Of a stretch of 64,000 bases of DNA, positions 51,214 through 60,486 are shown piece after piece. A program made the translations under genes and the position numbers. A model generated the notes under the pieces. The model was not told where the DNA came from and ran no database searches. It saw only the letters and a program-made list of their open reading frames with translations. This stretch comes from Archangium primigenium (GTDB taxonomy: Bacteria; Myxococcota; Myxococcia; Myxococcales; Myxococcaceae): assembly GCF_016904885.1 (NCBI RefSeq), contig NZ_JADWYI010000001.1:1798001-1862000 (forward strand), written 5' to 3'. Numbering within the stretch: the stretch's first letter is position 1; each line of letters opens with the position of its first letter.

Positions 51214-52707
51214 ATGTCCAAGACGATTGGGGTGGGGCTCGTGAGCGAGACCGTGCTCTCCCGGTGGGGGGACCGGCTCAACCCCCTGGTGGTCAAGGAG
51301 GTGCGCCAGGGCCTGCGCTCGCGGGCCTTCTGGGCCTTCTTCGGGCTGATGCTGCTGGCGTGCTTCGGCATCGCCCTGATGGCCTTCATCTCCACCCTGG
51401 ACGAGGGCGGCGGGCTCAAGCCCCTGGGCCAGGGCGTCTTCTTCGCCTTCTTCCTGTGCCTGGCCGTGGTGCACTTCGTCGTCATCCCCTACACCGCCTA
51501 CCGCTCCCTGGCGCGCGAGCGCGAGGACGACACCTGGGTGCTGCTCGTGCTCACGGGCCTGGGTCCCCGGCGCATCCTGCGCGGCAAGGTGGCCTCCTTC
51601 CTGATTCAGGCCGGGCTGTACGCCTCCGCCATCGGGCCCTTCCTGCTGTTCAGCTACTACCTCAACGGCATCGAGCTGCCCGCCATCCTCCTGGTGCTCG
51701 CGTTGGGCGCCAGCTGGCTCGTCTTCCTCACCGTGGTGGCGGTGTGCGCGGCGACGTTCGGGGACAACCGCATCGGCCGCGCGCTGGTGCACTTCGCCCT
51801 GCTGGGGGGCCTGGGGCTGGCGTGCGTGTATGGCCTGACCGCGGCCTACGTCCTGAGCGACGAGGGCCTGCGCGCCTTCTCGCGCGAGCGCGCCCTGGTG
51901 CGCTTCACCCTCGGCTTCCTGTGGATGATGCTCACCGGCGGGTGGCTGCTCTTCGAGACGGCCGCCGCGCGGCTGTCCCTGCCCACGGAGAACTACACGC
52001 GCGGGCCCCGGCTGGCGTTGTGTGTCCAGACGGTGCTCTCGGCCCTGCTGGTCCTGGGATTGTGGCTGGAGGCGCTGCCCCGCTCCGGGGCGGAGGACGT
52101 GGGGGTCCTGGGGTGCCTGTATCTGACCGTGTGCGGCCTCGTGCTGGCCACGGATGCCGATGGCCAGGCGCGGGCCCTGCGCGCGGCGACCCGCCCCTGG
52201 TCCCTGTTGCGGCCTGGCGCGCTGCGCGGACTGCGGCTCGCCGTGGTGCTGCTGCTGGGGTGGGGGGCGTTCAGTGCCCTGCTCTACCAGCTCACCCCCG
52301 TGGGGTCGAGCTGGCACAAGACCTCCCTGGCGGGGGTGCTCGCGCCTCCCGTGTACGGGCTGCTCTACCTGTCCCTGCCGCTGTGGCTTGTCCGGCTGAT
52401 GCGCGTGAGCCCGTCCGCGTCGCCCCTGGTGGTGCGGGTGCTGTTCGTGCTGCTCGTGGGGCTCGCGGGCATCCTGCCACCCCTGTTCGCCCTCGTCGTG
52501 AGCGGGAGCGCCAGCGACACGCTCATCAACCTGCTCAACCCCTTCCTCGGGCTGGCCAACTTCGTGGAGGGGGACTACCACCGGATGGGCGCGGGGACGG
52601 ATTGGACGCTGTGGACGTTCATGGCCCTGCTCACCGGGCTCTCCGTCTTCCTCGCGGACCGCGCCCTCGCGGCGCGTGAGCGCGAGGTGCACGCTTCCGC
52701 CCCATGA
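51214..52707 (+). CDS. ABC-2 type transporter permease
   Basis: The 497-residue integral membrane protein has about ten to twelve hydrophobic segments and the family start NPLVVKEVRQGLRSRAFW, followed by a helix and the YTAYRSLAREREDDTWVLL coupling segment typical of NosY/GldF-like permeases. It is most probably the partner of the ATPase at 41793-42773. It starts a plus-strand operon with DUF58 (four-base overlap) and BatA genes. The divergent ileS start is 89 bases upstream. Confidence 0.85.
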   Translation: MSKTIGVGLVSETVLSRWGDRLNPLVVKEVRQGLRSRAFWAFFGLMLLACFGIALMAFISTLDEGGGLKPLGQGVFFAFFLCLAVVHFVVIPYTAYRSLAREREDDTWVLLVLTGLGPRRILRGKVASFLIQAGLYASAIGPFLLFSYYLNGIELPAILLVLALGASWLVFLTVVAVCAATFGDNRIGRALVHFALLGGLGLACVYGLTAAYVLSDEGLRAFSRERALVRFTLGFLWMMLTGGWLLFETAAARLSLPTENYTRGPRLALCVQTVLSALLVLGLWLEALPRSGAEDVGVLGCLYLTVCGLVLATDADGQARALRAATRPWSLLRPGALRGLRLAVVLLLGWGAFSALLYQLTPVGSSWHKTSLAGVLAPPVYGLLYLSLPLWLVRLMRVSPSASPLVVRVLFVLLVGLAGILPPLFALVVSGSASDTLINLLNPFLGLANFVEGDYHRMGAGTDWTLWTFMALLTGLSVFLADRALAAREREVHASAP

Positions 52708-53570
52708 GCGCTCCGCCCGACTTCGACGAGGCCGAGGTGGGCCGCCTGGCGCCGGGGCTCGCCCTGGCCCTGCCGCGCACCCCGCACCGGGGCCGGGTGG
52801 GCGAGGTGCGCGCGGCCTCGGCCGGGGCCTCGCTGGAGCTGCATGACTTCCGCGTCTACCAGCCGGGCGACGACTTGCGGCAGATGGACTGGGGCGCCGT
52901 GGCGCGCACGGGCGAGCTCATCCTCCGGGTGCGCCAGGACGAGGTGTCACCCCGGCTGGAGGTGGTGCTGGATGGCTCGCGCAGCATGGCGCTGTCGCCG
53001 CGCAAGGCGGGGTGCGCGCGGGAATTGGCCCTGCTGACCACCGAGGTGGGCGAGCGCGGGGGCCTGGGCCCCACGCTGCTGGTGGGAAGCGCCCGGCCCG
53101 AGCGGGTGCAGGGCCCGGTGTGTCGGGCGGCGCTGCGCGCGGTGGCCTTCGACGCGGGGGACGACTTGAACGCGGCGCTCAACCGGCTGCCGCCCCTGCG
53201 CCCGTGTGGCCTGCGGGTGGTGGTGAGCGACTTCCTCGTGGAGGCGCCCTTGCCGGCGCTCGTGGCGCGGCTGGCGCGCGGGGCGGCGGCGCTCTTCCTG
53301 GTGCAGGTGCTGGACGCGGAGGACCTGGCGCCCACGGGCGGGGAGGGCGCGCGGCTGGTGGACGCGGAGAGCGGCGCGGCCTTGGAGGAGCTGCTCACCG
53401 AGGACGTGCTGGCCGCCTACGCGCGGCGCTTCGCCGAGCACCAGAAGGCCCTGGGCGCGGCGGCGGCGCGGGCCCGGGCGGTGCACCTGGTGGCCCCGGC
53501 GCCCCAGTCCCTGCGCGCCCTGGCGCTGGGCGCGCTGCGGCCCCTCTTCCTCCCGGCGGGCGGCGCATGA
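52704..53570 (+). CDS. DUF58-domain protein
   Basis: The 288-residue protein carries the DUF58 signature RVYQPGDDLRQMDWGAVARTGELILR (residues about 50-75) and a VWA-like core beginning LEVVLDGSRSM. DUF58 proteins act with MoxR ATPases and BatA/B VWA proteins in envelope assembly or stress roles. It overlaps the permease stop and the BatA start by four bases each. No membrane segment is seen, so it should sit in the cytoplasm next to the complex. Confidence 0.9.
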   Translation: MSAPPDFDEAEVGRLAPGLALALPRTPHRGRVGEVRAASAGASLELHDFRVYQPGDDLRQMDWGAVARTGELILRVRQDEVSPRLEVVLDGSRSMALSPRKAGCARELALLTTEVGERGGLGPTLLVGSARPERVQGPVCRAALRAVAFDAGDDLNAALNRLPPLRPCGLRVVVSDFLVEAPLPALVARLARGAAALFLVQVLDAEDLAPTGGEGARLVDAESGAALEELLTEDVLAAYARRFAEHQKALGAAAARARAVHLVAPAPQSLRALALGALRPLFLPAGGA

Positions 53571-55312
53571 GCTTCGGCTTTCCGTGGGGCCTCCTGGCCC
53601 TGGGCGCGCTCGTGCCCCTGGTGGCGGCGTACTTCCTCAAGCGCAAGCAGAAGCCCGTGGTGGTGAGCGCGCTGTTCCTCTGGCGCACGCCCCGGCCCCG
53701 CGCCGAGGCCGGCCCGCGCTTCGAGCGCTTCACCCGCGAGGCGTCGCTCTTGCTGGAGGCGCTGGCCGTGGTGGCCGCGGCGCTCTTCCTCGCGGACGTG
53801 CGCCTGGGCGGCGAGGGGCGCGCGCGGCACGTGGTGCTGGTGGTGGACGGGAGCCTGTCCCTGTCCGCGCGGGGAGCGGACGGCCGCACGGTGCTGGAGA
53901 AGGTGCGCGGCGAGGCGGCGCGGCGGGTGGAGGAGGAAGCGGCCACGCGCGTGACGGTGGTGGTGAGCGGGACGGTGCCGCGCGTGCTGGCGGGCCCCGA
54001 GGCCCCGCCCTCCCAGGCCCTGGCGGCGCTGGAGTCCTTCCGGGCGTTGGGGGCGGACCATGACGTGGCGCCCACGCTGCGCTGGGCCCGCGAGCTGGCG
54101 GGGCCAGGCGAGGCGGTGCACCTGCTCACCGACGCGCCGCCGCCCGCGGACGTGCCCCTGCCCGAGGCGGTGCGGTGGACGGCCCTGGGCGAGCCGCGGG
54201 ACAACGTGGCGCTGGTGTCCGCGTGGCGCCGGGACGAGGGCTCCACCGCCACGGTGACGCTGCGCGTGGCGCGCTTCGGGGCCGGGCCCGAGGAGACCGA
54301 GGTGCGGGTGGTGGCGCGGCCGGGCCCAGGCGCGAGGGAGGGCACCGAGCGGCGCGAGCGGGTGCGGCTGCCCGACGAGGGCGCCGTCACGCTGCGCTTC
54401 ACCTTCGAGGACGCGGGCGACGTGGAGGTGTCCCTGCCGCCCGACGCGCTGCCCGAGGACGGGCTCGTCCACCTGCCCCCCGCGCCCGAGCGGCCCGTGC
54501 GGGTGGCGCTCGTCGAGGGCCTGGCCGCGCCAGCGCGCACGGCCCTGGAGCGCTTCCTCGCGGTGGCGCCGGGGGTGGACCTGACGCCGGGCCCGGACAC
54601 CCAGGAAGGCGCCCTGGAGATGGGCCCCCGGGACTCGGACGCGCGGCTGACGGTGGGGGCGACGGGCGCGGTGCGCACGTACGTGGGCCCCTTCTTCGCG
54701 GAGAAGAACCACCCCCTGCTGGACGACGTGCACCTGGGCGGCGTGCGCTGGGCGGCCGGGGCCGAGGCGCCTCCGGGCCGGGCGCTCATGACAGCGGGCG
54801 AGGGCGTGCTGGTGTCGGAGGAGGAGGGCCGGGTGCACCTCAACCTGGACCTGACGCGCTCCAACGTGCAGCGCACGCCCGCGTGGCCCGTGCTCCTGGG
54901 CAACGTCCTGCGCGAGGCGCGGCGGGCGCGCGAGGGCTTCGTCCAGCGGCAGTACCCGCTCGGCGAGTCCCTCGCCGTGGTGACCCGCGCGGGCGCGCGC
55001 TACACGCTCGCGGGCCCCGGAGGCGCCCGGCCGCTCTTCGGCGTGGGGGCCTTGAGCCTGCCGCCCCCCGAGGCGCCCGGCCGCTACGTGCTCGAGCGGG
55101 ACGGCACGGGCGTGGACGCGGTGCAGGTGCTGCCCCTGGATCCCCGGGAGTCGGACCTGCGCACGCGCGGCGCGGGGGACGTGGCGGCCCGGGGCGTGAC
55201 GCCCGCGCGCGGGGCGGGCGCCTCCGAGGGCCGGGCCTCCTGGCCCCTGTGGGTGCTGCTCGCGGCGCTGCTGGCGGACTTCCACCTCACGCGGCGCCGG
55301 GAGGTGCCCTGA
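53567..55312 (+). CDS. BatA-like VWA membrane protein
   Basis: The 581-residue protein has the BatA/aerotolerance N-terminal layout: two hydrophobic segments (PWGLLALGALVPLVAAYF and a second near 63-80) separated by a short KRKQKPVVVSALFLWR linker. A VWA domain follows (HVVLVVDGSLSLSARG, a MIDAS-like DGSLS), then beta-rich domains. A C-terminal helix (WPLWVLLAALLADFHL) anchors it. It should bridge the MoxR/DUF58 machinery to the envelope. The next cluster gene is at 57718, beyond the inserted patatin gene. Confidence 0.8.
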   Translation: MSFGFPWGLLALGALVPLVAAYFLKRKQKPVVVSALFLWRTPRPRAEAGPRFERFTREASLLLEALAVVAAALFLADVRLGGEGRARHVVLVVDGSLSLSARGADGRTVLEKVRGEAARRVEEEAATRVTVVVSGTVPRVLAGPEAPPSQALAALESFRALGADHDVAPTLRWARELAGPGEAVHLLTDAPPPADVPLPEAVRWTALGEPRDNVALVSAWRRDEGSTATVTLRVARFGAGPEETEVRVVARPGPGAREGTERRERVRLPDEGAVTLRFTFEDAGDVEVSLPPDALPEDGLVHLPPAPERPVRVALVEGLAAPARTALERFLAVAPGVDLTPGPDTQEGALEMGPRDSDARLTVGATGAVRTYVGPFFAEKNHPLLDDVHLGGVRWAAGAEAPPGRALMTAGEGVLVSEEEGRVHLNLDLTRSNVQRTPAWPVLLGNVLREARRAREGFVQRQYPLGESLAVVTRAGARYTLAGPGGARPLFGVGALSLPPPEAPGRYVLERDGTGVDAVQVLPLDPRESDLRTRGAGDVAARGVTPARGAGASEGRASWPLWVLLAALLADFHLTRRREVP

Positions 55313-55334
55313 GTCCCTCCTCGGCGCCCGGGGC

Positions 55335-57581
55335 TCACTTCCCCACGACGGTCCGCCCCAACCAGTAGGCGATGCCGTTGAAGTCGTTGAGGCCCAGGGA
55401 GATGCCGTGGAGCTGGGGCCCCGGGTGGTAGGTGTAGCCCACCCGGAAGGACTCGAAGAGCGTGAGTCCCGCCTGCAGGGAGGGATCGACCCACAGCGTC
55501 GTGGAGTCGGCGCGCACCCGGTCGACGAGCTCCCGCCCCCAGAGCCCTCCACCCACCGCGACATCCGCGCTCATGCCCACCGAGGACGCGAGCATGAGCT
55601 TCGCGCCGAGGCCCGCGCCCACCCGGGAGCCATGGGAAACGCCCAACCAGGCCGCCTCCACGGGAAAGGTCAGGCGCCAGCGGGAGCTCAAGGGCACGGT
55701 GGGCCTCCATTGCGCCCGGAAGCCGAACTCCCCGCTGGGGAAGAACTCGAACCCCAGGTAGTACGGCAACAGGTGTCCCACGGTCGCCGCGGGGGTGGCG
55801 AAGCCGTCCCTTCCATCCGGAATCGTGGAGGGATCCCACTCGAACTCGAGTTGAGGCGCCATGGAGCGGGCCACGAGGTTCGCGAACGCGAGGGGACGAA
55901 TGACCCCCGCGGTGCCATTGGCGCGCTCGATCGTCAGCGCGCGCGTGAGCGCTCGGTTGCTGTACTCGGCGAAGAACCCGTGCGGATGGGCGATGACGGG
56001 GGCGTCCCACTCCACGCCCTTGTCCGAGCCCGTTGTCCGCAGGGCGTCGAGGAGCTCCGCGAAGGAGCCGTACTCCCGCGTGGTGAGCACATCGAGCATG
56101 ACCTCGACTTCCGGGGCGGTGAGATCTCCCTGCGGACCGATGCCACTGGGATCGGGCGTCACCTTCCTGCGGCCCGATTCGGCGGGGTAGAGCCAGGTCA
56201 GCAGCCGATCGACGACGTAGGCGGAGATGGGCGAGCGCGAAGCGAGCTGCAACTGCTGTTTCATCGCGAGCACCTCGCCGACAACGCATTGCTCGAGGGG
56301 GGCGGTCACCGTTTCGCAGGACCATTCCGCGGCGGACATCAGCCCATCGAAGAGCCCCAGATAGAAGTCCATCTCGCGGAAGCGCTGCTCGGTGAAGGCC
56401 CCGAAGGCGAAGTAATACTCACCAAAGACGTTGGTCGTCCGGTCGGTCAAGCGGAGCTCCGCGTTGCGCAGGCCGTACCGCTCGAGGGTCTGCAGCTCGT
56501 ACTTCCGCGCGGAGGACACGGCGCCATCCAGGAACGCGGTCACCGAGGCGATTCCCGCGAGCGGGACATTGCCGGGCGTGCTCGCGGGGGGAAAGCTCTG
56601 GCGGCGCTGGTCGGGGTCGATGTCGAAGATGAGGCCCTGGCGGGTGCCTGGCGCGGGCGCGGTCGTGGCGCCTTCGGTGAGCAGTTGGAGGGAAAGACCC
56701 ACCGGGATGTTGTCGAAGACTCCTCCGTCGAGAAAGACGCCGGTATCGGAGGCATAGCCGCCGCCATTCTTGCTGGGCGCCCAATAGGACAGCCACAGGG
56801 AGCCAAAGGCGTAGGGGAAGGCGCTCGCCGCGAGGACGTAGTCGCGCAGCTGCGGGTCCAGGGGGAACTCGACCCCGGGCTCGCCTGGAATCAGGTGCAA
56901 CCCCAGGTTCTTGATGTTCCACGCCTCGATCTCATCGACGGTGGGCGCCGAGAACTTGAGTTGCTGGCCCTTGGCCGCGGCGGCCTTGAACGGAACGACA
57001 TAGCGCATCGCGGGAATGTCCAGATCCTTCTTGCCCGCGGGAATGACGAGGGTGCCCGGGTCTCTCTTGGAGAGGGTGATTCCCAGGCGCAGCGCGCAGT
57101 CCTGCTGGGCTTGCAGCGAGGAGATGGCCGCGAGGTGCGCGAGCGATTCCTGGAAGGCCGTGCGCGTGAAGAGCCCCTCGTTCTTGTCCGCGTAGCCCGA
57201 TTCGAACTGGTTGCGAGGCATCAGCTTGTCCAGGCCGACGGGAATCCACGACTTCCAGAAGAGGCTCTGCTCTGGCGTCTGGAACTGGGGATCGACGCCA
57301 CACCACGAGTAGGCCGTGAGGAGCGTGTTGATGTTGCCCGCCGACGCGCCCGTCACCGTCACGAGCTCTGCGTTGGCCTCTCTCAGCACGCGCACGAGCG
57401 CCCAATTGACGCCCGCTTCATACGAACCCAGACTCACCCCACCGCTGATGGTGAGCGCCACGGGCCTGTCCGCGTAGTTCGTCTTGTACTCCGCCAGGCC
57501 AGGTCTCGGGCTCAGGCTCGCCAGGGCGGCGAACACGGCGAGAGCACTTCGCACGAGCGCGATTCGTCTTGAACTCCACAT
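55335..57581 (-). CDS. Patatin-like phospholipase with beta-rich C-terminus
   Basis: The 748-residue protein has a signal peptide (MWSSRRIALVRSALAVFAALASLSPRPGLA) and a patatin domain with the oxyanion loop SGGVSLGSYEAG, nucleophile Ser in GASAGNI (GxSxG) and catalytic Asp in DGGVFDNIPV. The last 140 residues alternate strands (FFPSGEFGFRAQWRP, RVGAGLGAKLMLAS, SFRVGYTYHPGPQ) and may form a small outer-membrane barrel. It should hydrolyse phospholipids, outside or at the cell surface. AGAGGG lies eight bases before the ATG. The gene is less G+C-rich (about 60-68% in sampled rows) than the flanking VWA genes and lies opposite to them. Confidence 0.85.
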   Translation of the reverse strand: MWSSRRIALVRSALAVFAALASLSPRPGLAEYKTNYADRPVALTISGGVSLGSYEAGVNWALVRVLREANAELVTVTGASAGNINTLLTAYSWCGVDPQFQTPEQSLFWKSWIPVGLDKLMPRNQFESGYADKNEGLFTRTAFQESLAHLAAISSLQAQQDCALRLGITLSKRDPGTLVIPAGKKDLDIPAMRYVVPFKAAAAKGQQLKFSAPTVDEIEAWNIKNLGLHLIPGEPGVEFPLDPQLRDYVLAASAFPYAFGSLWLSYWAPSKNGGGYASDTGVFLDGGVFDNIPVGLSLQLLTEGATTAPAPGTRQGLIFDIDPDQRRQSFPPASTPGNVPLAGIASVTAFLDGAVSSARKYELQTLERYGLRNAELRLTDRTTNVFGEYYFAFGAFTEQRFREMDFYLGLFDGLMSAAEWSCETVTAPLEQCVVGEVLAMKQQLQLASRSPISAYVVDRLLTWLYPAESGRRKVTPDPSGIGPQGDLTAPEVEVMLDVLTTREYGSFAELLDALRTTGSDKGVEWDAPVIAHPHGFFAEYSNRALTRALTIERANGTAGVIRPLAFANLVARSMAPQLEFEWDPSTIPDGRDGFATPAATVGHLLPYYLGFEFFPSGEFGFRAQWRPTVPLSSRWRLTFPVEAAWLGVSHGSRVGAGLGAKLMLASSVGMSADVAVGGGLWGRELVDRVRADSTTLWVDPSLQAGLTLFESFRVGYTYHPGPQLHGISLGLNDFNGIAYWLGRTVVGK

Positions 57582-57717
57582 GGATGGACCCTCTTGTCTG
57601 GAGTGGCACATCCTGGCACCGGCGGGGCCCCGGTGCTGTGATTCGAAACACACGCGCGGGCCGCGGCGTGTGTTTCCCCTGGGACTGGACTACATAGGGC
57701 TCCCAGGCGCTCCGCGA

Positions 57718-60381
57718 ATGACTTTCACTCTGCCCCAGGTGTGGATCCTCCTCGTGCCCCTGGGCCTGCTCGTGTGGAAGACGGGCCGGCGGCCCGGTCC
57801 CCCCCTGGTGCTGCGCGGGCTGTTGCTCGTGCTGGTGCTCGGCGCGCTGTCCGGCCCCTCGTGGACGCTGCGCGACGCGGGCGGCGACGTGGTGGTGGTG
57901 GTGGATCGCTCGCGCTCCATGCCCGGGGACGCGGGCCGCGAGGCCACGGAGACGGTGGCCCTGTTGGAGGCCCAGCGGCGCGCGGGAGACCGCGTGGGCG
58001 TCATCGCCTTCGGGCGCGAGGCGCGGGTGGAGCAGCCCTTGAGCGAGGCGGGCCACTTCGGGGGCTTTACCCGCCCGGTGGACGCGGAGGCCTCGGACCT
58101 GTCGGCGGCGCTGGACGCGGCGGGGGCGCTCATTCCCCCGGGCCGCACGGGGCGGGTGGTGGTGCTCTCGGACGGACGGGCCACCGGCGCGGATGCGCGC
58201 GGCGCGGCGCGGCGGCTCGCGGCCCGGGGGCTCGCGGTGGACTTCCGCCAGCTCGCCCGCGAGGACGTGCCCCTGGACCTGGCCGTGCTCTCCCTGGACA
58301 CGCCCACGTCCGTCACCGCGCGCGAGCCCTTCCAGATGACGGGCGTGGTGCGCGCGACGGCGCCCGTCACGGGCAGGGTGCGCCTGGAGCGCAACGGCCG
58401 CGTGCTCCTCCAGGGCCCCTTCGACTTCCAGGCCGGCCCCAACCTGCTGCCCCTGCGGGACGTGGTGGACACGCCGGGCCTCGTCTCCTACCGGCTGACG
58501 GTCGAGGCGCCGGGGGATGGCGTGGTGGAGAACGACGTGGGCCAGGCGATCGTCCGGGTGGAGGGCCCGCCCCGGGTGCTGCTGCTCACCGACAGCCCCG
58601 AGGGCACGCTCGCCCGGGCCCTGCGCGCGGCGGGCCTGACGCTGGAGGTGCGCGCGCCCTTCCGCCTCACCCTGGAGGCGCTCGAGGGCGTGGGCGCGCT
58701 GGTGCTGGAGAACGTGGACGCCAACCGCCTGGGCGAGCCGGGCCTGCGCGCGGTGGCCGCGTACGTGGAGGTGGCGGGCGGCGGCCTGGTGATGACGGGC
58801 GGCCGCGCGAGCTTCTCCGAGGGCGGCTACCGCCACTCGCCCGTGGAGCCGCTCCTGCCCGTGTCCCTGGAGATGCGCGAGGAGCAGCGCCGCATCGACG
58901 TGGCCCTGAGCGTGCTCATGGACTGCAGCTGCTCCATGGGCGTGCAGATTCCCGACGGGCGCACGAAGATGGAGCTGGCGGCCGAGGGCGTCGTGGGCGC
59001 GCTCACCCTGCTCAACCCCAAGGACGAGGCGTCCGTGGCCATGGTGGACACCGAGGTGCACCGGCTCTTCCCCATGAGCCCGGTGGAGCGGGGCCTGCCG
59101 CTCAACGAGGTGGCCCGGGGCTTCAGCGGCGGCGGCGGCATCTACGTGGGCACCGCCCTGCGCGAGGGCCGCGACCAGGTGCTCGGCAGCCAGAAGGCCA
59201 CGCGCCACGTGCTGCTCTTCTCGGACGCGGCGGACTCGGAGCAGGCGGCGGACTACCGGGAGACGCTCGAGGCGCTGCGCCAACAGAAGGTGACCGTCTC
59301 CGTCATCGGCCTGGGCACGGAGAAGGATCCGGACGCGGCGCTGCTGCGGGAGATCGCCGAGCGGGGCGGGGGCCGCATGTACTTCGCCGAGGACGCCGCG
59401 AGCCTGCCCCGCATCTTCAGCCAGGAGACGCTCACCGTGGCGCGCGCCACCTTCGTGGACACGCCCACCTCGCTGGAGGCGGCGCCGGACCTGCCCCTGC
59501 TCGGCCCGCTGCCCGCGCTGGGGCTGCCCCAGGTGGGCGGCTACAACCTGGCCTACCTCCGGCCGCGCGCGAGCGTGGCCCTGCGCACGCTGGATGACCA
59601 CGCGGCCCCGGTGCTGGCGCTGTGGCCGCGGGGGGCGGGGCGCGCGGTGGCCTTCCTGGCGGAGGTGGATGGCGAGTACACGGGTGAATTGCGCACGTGG
59701 ACGGGCCTGCGCGGGACGCTCGAGGGCATGGTGCGCTGGGCCCTGGGCGGCGCGGGCGGCGGCGGGACGGCGGTGGCGCGCTCGGAGCGGCGGGGAGACC
59801 GGCTGCGCGTGTCGCTGGACTTCGCGCCGGGCGAGGCCCTGCCCGGGGCGCTGCCCTCGCTGGTGGTGCTGCCGGGAGACGGGCGGAGCGCGCCGGTGGA
59901 GGTGCCGCTGCGCTGGGAGGACGAGGAGCGCATGGTGGCCGAGTACACGCTGCCGGGCAGCGGCTCCTGGCACCCCGTGGTGAAGCTGGGCACCCGGGTG
60001 CTGCGCGCGCCCCCGGTGACGCTGCCCTACGCGCCCGAGTTCGAGCCGGGCTCGCGCCAGGAGGGCCTGGAGGTGCTGCGCGGGGTGGCGGCCGTGGGCG
60101 GGGGCGTGGAGCTCCTGTCGCTCACCGGGGTATTCGCGCGCACCCCCGGCTCCGAGGGGCGGGTGGCGCTCGCGCCGTGGCTGGTGGCGCTCGCCCTGGG
60201 CGCGCTCCTGGCCGAGGTCGCCGTGCGCCGCTTCCTCTCGGGCCCGAGGCCCCTGCGGCGCGCCCCGGCCGCCTCCCCGGCCGCGGCGCCCCCGTCCCCC
60301 GAGCCGTCCCCGCAGGCCGCCGACGTGGGCGACGCCCTCGACGCGGCGCGGGCCCGGGCCCGGAAACGCCTGGGACGTTGA
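57718..60381 (+). CDS. VWA and GATase-like membrane protein (BatA/DUF58 cluster)
   Basis: The 887-residue protein has two N-terminal membrane helices (about 6-20, 29-43) and a first VWA domain (DVVVVVDRSRSMPGD). A beta domain follows, then a class I glutamine amidotransferase-like segment (about 280-380: RVLLLTDSPEGTLARALRA, AAYVEVAGGGLVMTGG, FSEGGYRHS) and a second VWA (VLMDCSCSMGVQIPDG). A C-terminal helix and Pro-rich tail end it. Fusion of GATase fold and VWA is known in proteins next to MoxR/BatA genes. It should be an inner-membrane component of the same complex as the products of 52704-55312. The start MTFTLPQVW begins the first helix. Confidence 0.85.
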   Translation: MTFTLPQVWILLVPLGLLVWKTGRRPGPPLVLRGLLLVLVLGALSGPSWTLRDAGGDVVVVVDRSRSMPGDAGREATETVALLEAQRRAGDRVGVIAFGREARVEQPLSEAGHFGGFTRPVDAEASDLSAALDAAGALIPPGRTGRVVVLSDGRATGADARGAARRLAARGLAVDFRQLAREDVPLDLAVLSLDTPTSVTAREPFQMTGVVRATAPVTGRVRLERNGRVLLQGPFDFQAGPNLLPLRDVVDTPGLVSYRLTVEAPGDGVVENDVGQAIVRVEGPPRVLLLTDSPEGTLARALRAAGLTLEVRAPFRLTLEALEGVGALVLENVDANRLGEPGLRAVAAYVEVAGGGLVMTGGRASFSEGGYRHSPVEPLLPVSLEMREEQRRIDVALSVLMDCSCSMGVQIPDGRTKMELAAEGVVGALTLLNPKDEASVAMVDTEVHRLFPMSPVERGLPLNEVARGFSGGGGIYVGTALREGRDQVLGSQKATRHVLLFSDAADSEQAADYRETLEALRQQKVTVSVIGLGTEKDPDAALLREIAERGGGRMYFAEDAASLPRIFSQETLTVARATFVDTPTSLEAAPDLPLLGPLPALGLPQVGGYNLAYLRPRASVALRTLDDHAAPVLALWPRGAGRAVAFLAEVDGEYTGELRTWTGLRGTLEGMVRWALGGAGGGGTAVARSERRGDRLRVSLDFAPGEALPGALPSLVVLPGDGRSAPVEVPLRWEDEERMVAEYTLPGSGSWHPVVKLGTRVLRAPPVTLPYAPEFEPGSRQEGLEVLRGVAAVGGGVELLSLTGVFARTPGSEGRVALAPWLVALALGALLAEVAVRRFLSGPRPLRRAPAASPAAAPPSPEPSPQAADVGDALDAARARARKRLGR

Positions 60382-60486
60382 TTTCTTCTCGGATTCTAGA
60401 AAAACGAGGAATCACCTCTTTCCGGGTGCTATGAGGGGGACCCCTCGCGGTCCGAACCTGGCCGCCTTCCCCCTCCGAGGTCCGTG

